Shown: positions 27,247-36,952 of the stretch, in pieces
Layout of the letters: the number at the start of each line of letters is the position of its first letter
Numbering within the stretch: the stretch's first letter is position 1
NCBI GenBank assembly: GCA_013285405.1
Contig: CP053446.1
Location: 496,001-560,000 of the forward strand
Source of the DNA: Ignavibacteriota bacterium
GTDB lineage: Bacteria; Bacteroidota; Ignavibacteria; Ignavibacteriales; Ignavibacteriaceae
Direction of reading: 5' to 3'
DNA length: 64,000 nt
The notes under the pieces: generated by a model
Database searches by the model: none
Told to the model about the DNA's origin: nothing
The model's input: only the letters and a program-made list of their open reading frames with translations
Position numbers and translations under genes: made by a program

Positions 27247-27597
27247 TTAACTCCCAAAAAACTTCTTTATTGCTTCCTGCTCGTTTTTATAAATTTCATA
27301 GAGCAATGGAAAACCCAGCAGATCAAAAATGTTAAATACTTTATCGCTCATATTTGTCAGCTTTATGTCACCATTATTATCTCTTACGTTTTCTATGAAT
27401 GCCATAAACACACCTAAGCCTGCACTGCTGATGTAGGAGAGCTCTTCGAAATTAACTACGATTTTAAATTTGTTTTCATTAATTAGTTGAGTAAAATTAT
27501 TCTCAAGAGTCGGCGCTGTATGAGCATCCAAAAATCCTTTGAGATTAATAATACTAACTCCTCCGCTTTCTCTTATTGATGAACTGAAATCTGCCAT
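27247..27597 (-). CDS. STAS-domain anti-sigma factor antagonist (RsbV-like)
   Basis: A 116-residue STAS protein with the phosphorylation loop ISSAGLG at residues 56-62; Ser57 or Ser58 is the expected site. The remaining features (GVSIINLKGFLDAHTAPTLE at the start, DLLGFPLLYEIYKNEQEAIKKF at the end) are typical for RsbV/SpoIIAA. It is the first gene of a tight run: STAS, kinase, two phosphatases, with gaps of 2 to 4 bases. It is the most likely direct substrate of the kinase at 26804. Confidence 0.9.
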   Translation of the reverse strand: MADFSSSIRESGGVSIINLKGFLDAHTAPTLENNFTQLINENKFKIVVNFEELSYISSAGLGVFMAFIENVRDNNGDIKLTNMSDKVFNIFDLLGFPLLYEIYKNEQEAIKKFFGS

Positions 27598-27646
27598 CCT
27601 TATTCTCCATTCCGTCGAGACATAACGTCTAACGACTTTTCAAGTT

Positions 27647-29698
27647 TTAATTTTGCTTCCACTTAAAAATAACTAAAGTTATATCATCATATTGATTATG
27701 CTGACTTGAAAAAACTGTAATTTCTCTTATTATTTTATTAGAAAGTTCCTGCGCGCTCAATGATGCGTTATCCTGAAGTACGTTCAAAAAATATTTATCG
27801 CCAAAATCTTCCATCTGTTCATTCTTTGCATCGGTTACTCCGTCTGTATAAAGTACTATGGTATCATTTCTGAACAAATCAATAGAGAATTCTTCCAGAG
27901 TCTGTTCAAAATATTCTTTACTGCTCAATCCCAAACCGAGACCTGAAGGTCTGATTTGTTTCGAATTCATATCTCTTATTAAAAACAGAGGGCAATGACC
28001 TGCACGTGCAAAGATTAACTTTTTTTCGTTGAAATCGAAATATCCGTAAGCAGCACTTACGAAAGTTTTAGAATCCAGAGTTTCTTTTAAAATTTCATTT
28101 GCTTTGATAAGTATTTCTTTAGGTCTTTCAATAGTTTTTGAAAGTGATTCAAAAATACCTTTCACTTCAGCCATAATGAATGCTGCGGAAATACCTTTTC
28201 CCGAAACATCTGCAATTACAAAACCAAGTTTGGTTTCACTTATTCTGAAAAAATCATAATAATCACCGCCCACTTCAAATGCCGGAATAAAGACTGACGC
28301 AATTTCCAGATTCGGATAATCAGGAACATCTGCTGGAAGAATTTTTCTCTGGATTTCTCTGGCAACATCGAGTTCCTTCTCAAGTCTCTCCTTTTCTATT
28401 GACTGTTCAAGCAGCCTCGAATTTTCAATTGCAACTGATGCATAATCAGAAAAAGTTTCGATTGCACTAAGATCATCGCGTGTAAAAATCTGACCTTCTC
28501 CTTTAGCAGCAACAAGAATTCCCTGAGTTTCTCCGCGGGATTTTATAGGTGAAACTGAAACAACTGAATACAAATCTTCTGTAGTTCCGTCTGTAATTCT
28601 TTCTTTTATATTAAATGTTTTTGTTGAAACAAGGTTACTGAAATCAATTCGCTCCAAGATTTGGTTTGTCAGTCTCTCCGATTCGATGAAACTAATATTT
28701 CTTGAAGCAAGTGAATTATATCCGACACCGTTTTTCCAGATTATCCAGGCAGCTTTTGAACCACTCAACTTTTGAGCGATATCTGTGACAGTTTCAGCAA
28801 GGTCGTTAAAATCTAAAACTTCGGTTATCAATTTGCTGAAGTACTGAAGTGATGTAACTTCCTGCGCTTTTCTGTCATAGGCTTCAGCAGTCGGGAGATG
28901 AAACAGTGTAGTAAAAAATAAAAACACAAAATAAATTGATCCGTAAATCATTATCATCTGGTTGAACTGTTTGAGTGACGGTGAAAAAGCAGTAAGAATC
29001 TGGCTGTAAATATTTCCATCGGAACTGTTGAGTATGTTAACTACAAATAAAATAGTGATGACGAAAGAGAAAAGCAGCAAATAAATTTTTTCTTTTTTGG
29101 AAAGAAAGGCAATCCATGAAATCCTGATAGAATTAAAGACTATCAGAAGAACAGATACAACAAAAAAAGTTGTGTTGAGAAATGACAGATTTTCATCTCT
29201 GAAAAAATTTATTGAGAGACTTGCTAGTATGAAAAACACCAGCATTGTGTTAAAATAAACTTTTACATTTTTTGTCCGGTTCAAGAAGAAAAAATGTCTG
29301 AGCACTATTAAAAAGAATGAAATAAATCCAATAATAATCAGGACATAAATAAATGAAACGATGTTGTAAACTAATCCGGGATTATTAAGCTTGAGGTTAA
29401 TATTATTAAAAATATCCGGCAGCAGATAATCAGAAAATATTAAAAGAAAAAACATTATTGCCAGTAATATCCCTGTGTTTAAAACCAGGGAAAGTGGAGT
29501 AGTTGTCCTGCTGTTTTCAAATTGAATCAGGATTTGCACCACAAAGAAAATTAAAGCTGCAATTAAAAAATCCTGTAAAAATCTTAGTCCGATGATTTCA
29601 GGTGTGCCGAAGAATATCTTAAAAACAAATAATAATACTGCAGCCAGAATTACAAGTTGTGCCTTTGGACTAAAGAAATTTTGTTTTAACAGTTTCAT
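27647..29698 (-). CDS. Membrane GAF-SpoIIE/PP2C phosphatase
   Basis: A 683-residue sensor phosphatase. Six to eight membrane helices fill about residues 15-265, followed by a GAF domain (about 290-430), the linker AREIQRKILPAD and the SpoIIE domain with GGDYYDFF, DVSGKG, RAGHCPLF, LYTDGVTDAKNEQ and DDITLV. Unlike the phosphatase at 22564 it has no PDZ domain. It precedes the STAS gene by 49 bases, so it may be co-transcribed with the downstream run. Three different phosphatases converge on what seems to be one kinase/STAS pair. Confidence 0.9.
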   Translation of the reverse strand: MKLLKQNFFSPKAQLVILAAVLLFVFKIFFGTPEIIGLRFLQDFLIAALIFFVVQILIQFENSRTTTPLSLVLNTGILLAIMFFLLIFSDYLLPDIFNNINLKLNNPGLVYNIVSFIYVLIIIGFISFFLIVLRHFFFLNRTKNVKVYFNTMLVFFILASLSINFFRDENLSFLNTTFFVVSVLLIVFNSIRISWIAFLSKKEKIYLLLFSFVITILFVVNILNSSDGNIYSQILTAFSPSLKQFNQMIMIYGSIYFVFLFFTTLFHLPTAEAYDRKAQEVTSLQYFSKLITEVLDFNDLAETVTDIAQKLSGSKAAWIIWKNGVGYNSLASRNISFIESERLTNQILERIDFSNLVSTKTFNIKERITDGTTEDLYSVVSVSPIKSRGETQGILVAAKGEGQIFTRDDLSAIETFSDYASVAIENSRLLEQSIEKERLEKELDVAREIQRKILPADVPDYPNLEIASVFIPAFEVGGDYYDFFRISETKLGFVIADVSGKGISAAFIMAEVKGIFESLSKTIERPKEILIKANEILKETLDSKTFVSAAYGYFDFNEKKLIFARAGHCPLFLIRDMNSKQIRPSGLGLGLSSKEYFEQTLEEFSIDLFRNDTIVLYTDGVTDAKNEQMEDFGDKYFLNVLQDNASLSAQELSNKIIREITVFSSQHNQYDDITLVIFKWKQN

Positions 29699-29866
29699 CC
29701 GTCTTCTTAAATACAGAAATTTATTTATTGGTTACCAATTAAAATAATATGGTTAAAACTTAAGGGAAACCTTTAAATAGATAAAGATTTCAGTTATGAA
29801 CGGTTTTTTATTAGGATGATTGACTAAAATCAAAAGGTTAGTCCGGCAGCATCAACCGGTTTGATT

Positions 29867-31405
29867 TTACTTTCGGGGACTTTTTGTAACTTCTGAATGA
29901 ACCCTGACTTTTTTGCTTTTTAACTCTTCGCTCAACTGTTTCAGTTCATTTTGTAATTTTTCCATTTCTTTTTTGAATTCATCATCAGATGAATATTTAT
30001 GATAATAGTTTCTGTTAAACTGATACTTGATCAGCATTGTATCATCGGATGGTTTTACCTGATTGAATTTATTACTAAGATTATAGAGATCCATTCCTTC
30101 ATTAACCCGATTGAGCGAATCAAAATTCAAAGAATTATCATTGACAACGTAGCTGTACACAGAGTCATCATTAAAATATTCTATTTTCAATCCACTTTTT
30201 GATTTTTCAATCTTCGGAATTTTATAAGCATAAAAGTGAATATTATTTGTTGCCTGTTCTATCAATGGTTCAATTGCTGCGATTTCAGGAAATGGCGCTT
30301 CGGGGATTTCGATTGAGGGAATATCTACCCGGCAAATATTTGAATCAAGCATTACTTTGAAATTTTGTGCATCGTTCATTTGTGCAGAATGAATAAATGT
30401 AGAATCAAATTTAATATTTAGTGTGAACTGTTTGATTTTTTCTTCATGATCTCTGATCTGTTTTTCAAATTCTCTCATTTCTTTTTCATATTGAACTGAA
30501 TTGAATGTGTAAGAATCAGCAAAGACAGAATCCGGAGTCACGAATATATACTGATCACCGGAAATGTTTTTCAGTTTTTCAAGAGCTTTTACAAGCTCCA
30601 CTTTTTCATTATTCGATATACCTTCAGGTACAATTCTTTCAAATTTTGCTTTGTTCAATTTTTCAGAAGCAACAAGCAGATCTGCAAATATTGCTTTTCT
30701 CAGATTCCATAGATTCGGATTTATTGCGATTGTATTATTCTCATTTACAAGTACCTGCGCTTCAAGTGCTTTGCTGTAACTGCCGATAATCGAATCCACT
30801 GTCTGTTTTTGTTTTTCATCAAGATTCATAGCAGTAACAAATTCATCATAGCTTTGTCTCTTTATTTTTTGATCACTTGATCTGATCTCAAAGAATTCCT
30901 TTCCGGAATCATCGTATCCTAAAAGGAGATATTTTTGACGTGAGTCATCAAGAGGCAGCTCGTTATTAAAAGCAAAATTGAAAATATCTTCATTGCTCAA
31001 ATTTGCAGCAAGAAGCACTGGTTGAAGATTTTCTTTGTAGAAACCCGCAATGGCTACTTTTTGATCTTCCCAGATTTTATCAATTAAATCCGGATCAAGT
31101 TTTAATACGATCATTAAAGCAATAGTTAAAGCAACCAACGACGCTGCCGGTATCCATCTTTTTATTCCTGACGAATTCTTTTTCCTGCTTTCAATTTCCG
31201 CCATTAACCTTGTTTCAAAAAATGGTGAATCGGGAATACGATTTATTCTGCTGCCAAGTTGTTTGATTCGTTTAAGGTCATCGAGTTCCTTTCTCATCTC
31301 AAGTGAAGATGACAATAGTCTTTCAACTTCAGATTTATCTTTGGCATTAAGTTCATCATCCAGGTAGGCAGATAGTAATTCTAATATTTGTAGATTTTTT
31401 TTCAT
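29867..31405 (-). CDS. Putative anti-sigma factor of the adjacent ECF sigma gene
   Basis: A 512-residue protein whose start codon overlaps the sigma factor stop by one base (TAATG), the usual sigma/anti-sigma arrangement. The N-terminus (LSAYLDDELNAKDKSEVERLL) matches the anti-sigma helix pattern, but the zinc-binding His/Cys residues of the common ZAS type are absent. One membrane helix follows at about residues 84-101. The remaining 400 residues are presumably outside the inner membrane, polar, and end in a Lys/Glu-rich coiled-coil stretch. I do not recognise this large domain; it may be the sensor. Confidence 0.7.
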   Translation of the reverse strand: MKKNLQILELLSAYLDDELNAKDKSEVERLLSSSLEMRKELDDLKRIKQLGSRINRIPDSPFFETRLMAEIESRKKNSSGIKRWIPAASLVALTIALMIVLKLDPDLIDKIWEDQKVAIAGFYKENLQPVLLAANLSNEDIFNFAFNNELPLDDSRQKYLLLGYDDSGKEFFEIRSSDQKIKRQSYDEFVTAMNLDEKQKQTVDSIIGSYSKALEAQVLVNENNTIAINPNLWNLRKAIFADLLVASEKLNKAKFERIVPEGISNNEKVELVKALEKLKNISGDQYIFVTPDSVFADSYTFNSVQYEKEMREFEKQIRDHEEKIKQFTLNIKFDSTFIHSAQMNDAQNFKVMLDSNICRVDIPSIEIPEAPFPEIAAIEPLIEQATNNIHFYAYKIPKIEKSKSGLKIEYFNDDSVYSYVVNDNSLNFDSLNRVNEGMDLYNLSNKFNQVKPSDDTMLIKYQFNRNYYHKYSSDDEFKKEMEKLQNELKQLSEELKSKKVRVHSEVTKSPRK

Positions 31406-31998
31406 TATCTAAGTTCCTTCTCAATAGGCTGAAGTATTTCTTTCAGCTTTTCCCTTCCTCTGAATATTCTTGATTTTACGGTCCCCATTTCGCAGTTCAA
31501 AGTTTCAGAAATTTCCTGGTAACTAAAGCCTTCTATATCTTTCATTATTAATGGCATCTTTAATTTATTCGGCAATCTGGAAATTGCATCCATAACTATT
31601 TTTGAGATATCGTTACTTTCTACCGGGGATGAGTAATCAGAAATCTCTATCCCATCCTCAACAGGAAAAAATATTTTTCTGACATTCATTTTCCTTAAAT
31701 AATCTTTGCATCTGTTTACAGTAATCCGGTAAAGCCATGTCGTAAACTGTGATTCAAATCTGAAATGCTTAAGATTACGATATACAGTAATAAATACATC
31801 CTGTGCTATATCATCCACCAGAGCGCTGTTATTCATAGTTAGATAAATAATATTTCTTACTTTCTCCTTATGCCTGCTCACAAGGATCTGAAAAGCAGTA
31901 TTATCCCCATCAAGAAATTTGCGGATAATTGAGTGATCATCATTAAATGATACTTTTTGCTGCTGCTGCAAGTCCTTTTCTTCTTCTTTTAAAATCAT
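31405..31998 (-). CDS. ECF (RpoE-type) RNA polymerase sigma factor
   Basis: A 197-residue group IV sigma factor. Region 2 is GDNTAFQILVSRHKEKV ... DIAQDVFITVYRNLKHFRFESQFTTWLYRIT VNRCKDYLRK in outline, including the DDIAQDVF core-binding and FTTWLYRI promoter-melting parts. Region 4 is GFSYQEISETLNCEMGTVKSRIFRGREKL. A linker of about 40 residues separates them. It overlaps the anti-sigma gene by one base and would be released from it by an envelope signal. It is the first gene of the long minus-strand signalling block, with no clear terminator before the phosphatase at 29698. Confidence 0.92.
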   Translation of the reverse strand: MILKEEEKDLQQQQKVSFNDDHSIIRKFLDGDNTAFQILVSRHKEKVRNIIYLTMNNSALVDDIAQDVFITVYRNLKHFRFESQFTTWLYRITVNRCKDYLRKMNVRKIFFPVEDGIEISDYSSPVESNDISKIVMDAISRLPNKLKMPLIMKDIEGFSYQEISETLNCEMGTVKSRIFRGREKLKEILQPIEKELR

Positions 31999-32096
31999 TT
32001 GTTAGACGTGATATTTTCGATGTTGTTCCAATTTATTAAATTAAATTCATATCAGAAAACTTTGTTATTATTTTCTTTTTCCTGTTTGCAAAAGTA

Positions 32097-32105
32097 TGCT
32101 ATACT
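32097..32105 (+). promoter_or_regulatory. Possible extended -10 promoter of the STAS gene
   Basis: TGcTATACT lies 35 bases before the ATG at 32140. It matches an extended -10 box of a housekeeping promoter, but no convincing -35 box is at the right distance. The start has a good AAAGGAG ribosome binding site. Confidence 0.35.
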
Positions 32106-32139
32106 GATTAAATTTCGATGAAAATTTAAAGGAGTATTC

Positions 32140-32481
32140 ATGAAAATCAAAACCACCGAAAAATATGGAGCAGTCATTGTTGAACTAAAAGGAAATGTGA
32201 TGGGCGGTGATGATACCAAAGATTTCAACGACTTGCTGCATAAATTAATTGACGAGGGAAAAATAAGAGTAATTATAGACTTAAGCGATGTTAAGTTTAT
32301 GAACAGTTCCGGACTCGGTATGTTAATTGGCGGTTTAACAACTATGAAGAAAGCCAACGGCTTTTACAAACTGGCGAATGTAACTGATAAAATTGAAAGC
32401 TTGCTCATTATAACTAAATTGATAACAATTTTTGAGCATTACGAATCTGTTGATAAAGCAATCGAATCGTTGCCAAAATAA
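32140..32481 (+). CDS. STAS-domain anti-sigma factor antagonist
   Basis: A 113-residue RsbV-like protein with the loop FMNSSGLG around residues 53-60; Ser56 or Ser57 is the likely phosphorylation site. It is transcribed away from the sigma factor gene and has its own ribosome binding site (AAAGGAG) and its own terminator at 32508. It is thus a second antagonist of the neighbouring partner-switching system, or one serving another kinase. Its loop is more canonical than that of the STAS protein at 7691. Confidence 0.9.
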   Translation: MKIKTTEKYGAVIVELKGNVMGGDDTKDFNDLLHKLIDEGKIRVIIDLSDVKFMNSSGLGMLIGGLTTMKKANGFYKLANVTDKIESLLIITKLITIFEHYESVDKAIESLPK

Positions 32482-32507
32482 CTCAGGATAAAATTTAATT
32501 TGAAATA

Positions 32508-32540
32508 AACTCCGGATTGAAAAGTTCGGAGTTTTTATTT
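32508..32540 (+). terminator. Rho-independent terminator of the STAS gene
   Basis: Stem AACTCCG / CGGAGTT (32508-32514, 32527-32533) followed by TTTATTT, 27 bases after the STAS stop and before the purA leader. Confidence 0.75.
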
Positions 32541-32544
32541 GTAA

Positions 32545-33852
<1,308 letters not shown>

Positions 33853-33980
33853 TTTTAACCATGGCACAAAATGTTGTGTCACGTTTTTACCCTTTCGAGT
33901 CACGACAACGAATTCTGATTTAATTAATTGTTAATTAGTGTATGAGCTAATATATTTGCATTTAAACTAGTGAGATAAAT

Positions 33981-34205
33981 ATGGACTTAAAATCTTTAGA
34001 ATCTGAATTACTAAAGCTTACACCAAGAGAAAGAGCAATTGTAACATACAAGCTTTTGAATAGTTTAGAAAATGAAGAATCAGAAGATGTGGAAGATATC
34101 TGGTTAGATGAAGCACTCAGCAGGTATGATCAGATTGTTAAGACCGGCAAGTTTACTATTGATAGTGAACTAATTATTCGGGAAGCTAAGTCAAAGTATA
34201 AGTGA
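33981..34205 (+). CDS. Antitoxin, addiction-module component family
   Basis: A 74-residue acidic protein with the pattern LTPRERAIVTYKLLNSL ... DEALSRYDQIVKTGK and EAKSKYK at the end, which matches the TIGR02574 'putative addiction module component' family. The last four bases GTGA overlap the start of the toxin gene, so translation is coupled. It is expected to bind and neutralise the ParE/RelE-type toxin and to repress the operon. The upstream 128 bases after purA hold the promoter; no clear operator repeat was seen. Confidence 0.85.
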   Translation: MDLKSLESELLKLTPRERAIVTYKLLNSLENEESEDVEDIWLDEALSRYDQIVKTGKFTIDSELIIREAKSKYK

Positions 34206-34495
34206 CCAGGATTATATTTCACGAATTAGCGGGGAAAGAGTTTCTGGAGGCGAGGGATTACTACGATGATTTTGTTTTTGGATTGGGTGAAAAATTTGTT
34301 ATCGAAGTAGAAAGATGTTTAAACATAATCAAAACTAACCCACTCGCATATCCGGTTGCAAAACAAAATGTCCGCAAAGCTGTAATCATAAAGTTCCCTT
34401 TTTCTATTTTGTATCGGGTGGACGAAAATGTCATCTCTATTCTTGCTGTGATGCATCAAAAAAGGAAACCATTATATTGGGCTGAGAGAATTTAG
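34202..34495 (+). CDS. ParE/RelE-superfamily toxin
   Basis: A 97-residue basic protein with the ParE/RelE fold pattern: FHELAGKEFLEARDYYDDFVFGLGEKF at the start, NPLAYPV in the middle, and the strands VRKAVIIKFPFSILYRVDE and ILAVMHQKRKP at the end. The FPFSILYRV strand and the MHQKRKP end are typical for the ParE branch. The start is GTG at 34202, inside the antitoxin stop. Whether it targets gyrase or mRNA cannot be told. Its TAG stop shares its last base with a perfect 20-bp palindrome. Confidence 0.85.
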   Translation: MTRIIFHELAGKEFLEARDYYDDFVFGLGEKFVIEVERCLNIIKTNPLAYPVAKQNVRKAVIIKFPFSILYRVDENVISILAVMHQKRKPLYWAERI

Positions 34496-34514
34496 GGCGT
34501 GAAGCTTCACGCCC
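34495..34514. repeat. Perfect 20-bp palindrome at the toxin stop codon
   Basis: GGGCGTGAAGCTTCACGCCC is fully self-complementary. Its first G is the last base of the toxin TAG stop. It may act as a terminator-like hairpin, although no T-run follows, or be a REP-like repeat. Confidence 0.7.
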
Positions 34515-34560
34515 CTACAAATTTTAAAAACTACTTCATCAAAACCTGTCCGCAGTAGTT

Positions 34561-36591
34561 TTAACGAAGGAGGATCATTTTCTTCAACTCTACAAAATCT
34601 CCTGCTTTCAATTGGTAGAAATACACTCCGCTTGATAGATTCCGGACGTTGCCGGAATGACTTGCAGCGTTGAATTCTACTGTATGATATCCGGGTTCTT
34701 TTTCTTCATTAACCAACAATGCAACTTCTTCACCGATTGAATTAATTACTGTAATCTTAACATTACTTTTTTCTTTTAGCCCGTAACCAATAGTTGTTAC
34801 TGGATTGAACGGATTCGGATAGTTCTGTTCGAGAAGGAAAGAATTAAATATTTTTATATCTATTTCGATAATATCAGAATACTCGCTTTGTCCCAGATAA
34901 TCTATTTGTTTAAGTCTGTAATAATATTTTCCGTCTGCAATTATCTTATCTCTGTAAGAATAATTCTGTCTTTCAGTAGTAGTACCTTTACCATTAACAA
35001 AACCAATCGAAGAAAAATCATTTCCATTTATGCTTCTCTGCACTTCGAACAACTGATTATTTAATTCAGTAGTAGTTGACCAACTTAAAATTACTTCTTT
35101 ACCGTTCGCTATGCCAGTGAATGAACTCAATTCTACCGGTACAATAGTAGTATCAGTAATAAAACTATAGTAAACATCCTGACCACCTGTGAATGTTGCT
35201 GCCCACGCTAAATGCGCTCCGTTAACCTCAGAAACCATATCGAAATAGTCGCCCATTTTATTCTGGTTTGGCCAGCCGACATGCGGATCAAAATAATCAG
35301 AAAGTCTTTGATTTGCTGACCATGTTTCTCCTCCATTTGTTGAATTGGAATAATACAGTGCTGATAAATAAGTTCCCGGATTATCACGCGTGTCAAGCCA
35401 AACCACATCAATTCTTCCGTTTGGTGCAACCGACATTGTTCCAAACCATTGATAAGCTGAAGTTCCTATATCATCATTAATTTTGATTGGTGAGCTGAAA
35501 CTTACACCACCATCCGTACTTCGGGCAAACATAACATCAAGAGGATCAGGATTAGAATTTCTTTCAACAGAACATAGTAAATAAATATTATTATGATATG
35601 TTCCGCCTGAAGTATCAATTGCAATTATTGTCTGACCAAGTAAACCACCTGGATTTGGTCCGACACCGTAAGTGATAGAACCATCCAGATTAACCGTAGT
35701 GTTCATATCCCACGCAACTGTTTGACCAGCAAACTTTGCATTTGAAGATTTTGCCACAAGAAAATCCCATCCTAATGAACCGCCAACAAATAAATCTCCA
35801 TTTGAGGCTACTGCAAGAGTTCCCCAATAAGGATCGTTTGGAATTGTAACACAATCCTCAAAAAATATTCCGCCATCAGTTGAACGGGTAAATGAACCGG
35901 GTGAGCATACGCTGTAAAAACTAGTCCAGTAAGCATATATATGACCACTTCCCGAACTACTGGATTTATCAAGTGCCATCCATTGTTTATCTCCTCCTTG
36001 AGCATAAGTTTTATCACCCCAAATAGATCCTCCGGTGCTTGATTTAAATACGTCACAAAAATATGTTGGTTCAGTAGCCAGACTGTTATAATAAAAATTT
36101 CCGTCAGCATCACTTTCTAATACGGGATCTGATCGAAAGATTCCAGGTTCAATTACACCAGGAAATGTCCATGACTGTCCTCCATTTGTTGTAAATCCAA
36201 ATCCTGCCTGGCGGAAGTTGTTGCTGATTGTATTAAACTGTCTCCATCCGATTGCAATTCTATTTGGATTATTTCTGTCAACTGCTATCGAAGGTTCGTT
36301 TGCAGCATCTCCAACAATGTTTTGCCCGTTCGCATCAACATTTACCTGAGTAGTAACAATACTATTTAATGAATAATTATATGCAGGTGATCTTTCCTGA
36401 CTTTCTCTTAAATCGGGAATATATTCATCATCTTTAATCTCGTGATGCAATCTGCGATCAGGTGGATTTCCTTTTTGTTGTGTGTTTGATTGGGAAAAAA
36501 TCTGAGCTGATGAGATGAGAAAAATAATTATCACTGTAAAAACCAGTCTGATAATGTTTTTAATACTTTTGATCTCTGATCTGCTATTCAT
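34561..36591 (-). CDS. Secreted beta-propeller (Asp-box) protein with T9SS sorting domain
   Basis: A 676-residue exported protein. A signal peptide/membrane segment (about 14-33) is followed by a sialidase-like beta-propeller with several Asp boxes of the type S/T-x-D/N-G-G-x-x-W/F: TNGGQSWTF, STDGGIFFED, STDGGVSFSS and STNGGETWSA. An Ig/FN3-like domain (VELSSFTGIANGKEVILSWSTTTELNNQ) and the T9SS sorting domain (NYPNPFNPVTTIGY to LKKMILLR) complete it. The catalytic Arg triad of true sialidases is not evident, so it may bind rather than cleave glycans. The sorting domain carries a palindrome at 34638-34661. Confidence 0.75.
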   Translation of the reverse strand: MNSRSEIKSIKNIIRLVFTVIIIFLISSAQIFSQSNTQQKGNPPDRRLHHEIKDDEYIPDLRESQERSPAYNYSLNSIVTTQVNVDANGQNIVGDAANEPSIAVDRNNPNRIAIGWRQFNTISNNFRQAGFGFTTNGGQSWTFPGVIEPGIFRSDPVLESDADGNFYYNSLATEPTYFCDVFKSSTGGSIWGDKTYAQGGDKQWMALDKSSSSGSGHIYAYWTSFYSVCSPGSFTRSTDGGIFFEDCVTIPNDPYWGTLAVASNGDLFVGGSLGWDFLVAKSSNAKFAGQTVAWDMNTTVNLDGSITYGVGPNPGGLLGQTIIAIDTSGGTYHNNIYLLCSVERNSNPDPLDVMFARSTDGGVSFSSPIKINDDIGTSAYQWFGTMSVAPNGRIDVVWLDTRDNPGTYLSALYYSNSTNGGETWSANQRLSDYFDPHVGWPNQNKMGDYFDMVSEVNGAHLAWAATFTGGQDVYYSFITDTTIVPVELSSFTGIANGKEVILSWSTTTELNNQLFEVQRSINGNDFSSIGFVNGKGTTTERQNYSYRDKIIADGKYYYRLKQIDYLGQSEYSDIIEIDIKIFNSFLLEQNYPNPFNPVTTIGYGLKEKSNVKITVINSIGEEVALLVNEEKEPGYHTVEFNAASHSGNVRNLSSGVYFYQLKAGDFVELKKMILLR
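34638..34661. repeat. Palindrome in frame in the T9SS sorting domain of the propeller protein
   Basis: ATTCCGGacgttgCCGGAAT encodes, with its flanks, HSGNVRN between NAAS and LSSGVYFY. It is at the same position as the palindrome in the nuclease gene at 13154, but with a different sequence. Confidence 0.65.
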
Positions 36592-36952
36592 AAAATATCT
36601 CCTGGAATGGATTTGAACATTCGCAAATTTTTATTTTGATACTTATCAAACTTACATATATCCCGCAGTAAATTGAACACTTAAGTAATACCAAATCAAA
36701 CAATATATTATTTTAATCTTTATGAAATGTTTTTGGACGATCGGTTTGTAATTGGCAAATAAAAAGTATTTATCTAATTTTAAATTCAGAGCAAGGTTAT
36801 GGGAATACCAGATCGGAAATCACTATCTAATGGCTTCAGACTTCCAATTTCAATTTTGCCGGATTACACAATCCTGTAAATTTTAACAAGTACACACTTG
36901 CAATTGATATAAACACACTTTACATTTGGGCGTCTATTTGTAAAGTAGAATT
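36592..36952. other. Intergenic region without a gene
   Basis: 361 AT-rich bases between divergent genes: the secreted propeller protein (minus) and the AAA ATPase (plus). It presumably holds both promoters. I see no hairpin, repeat or coding signal in it. Confidence 0.5.
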
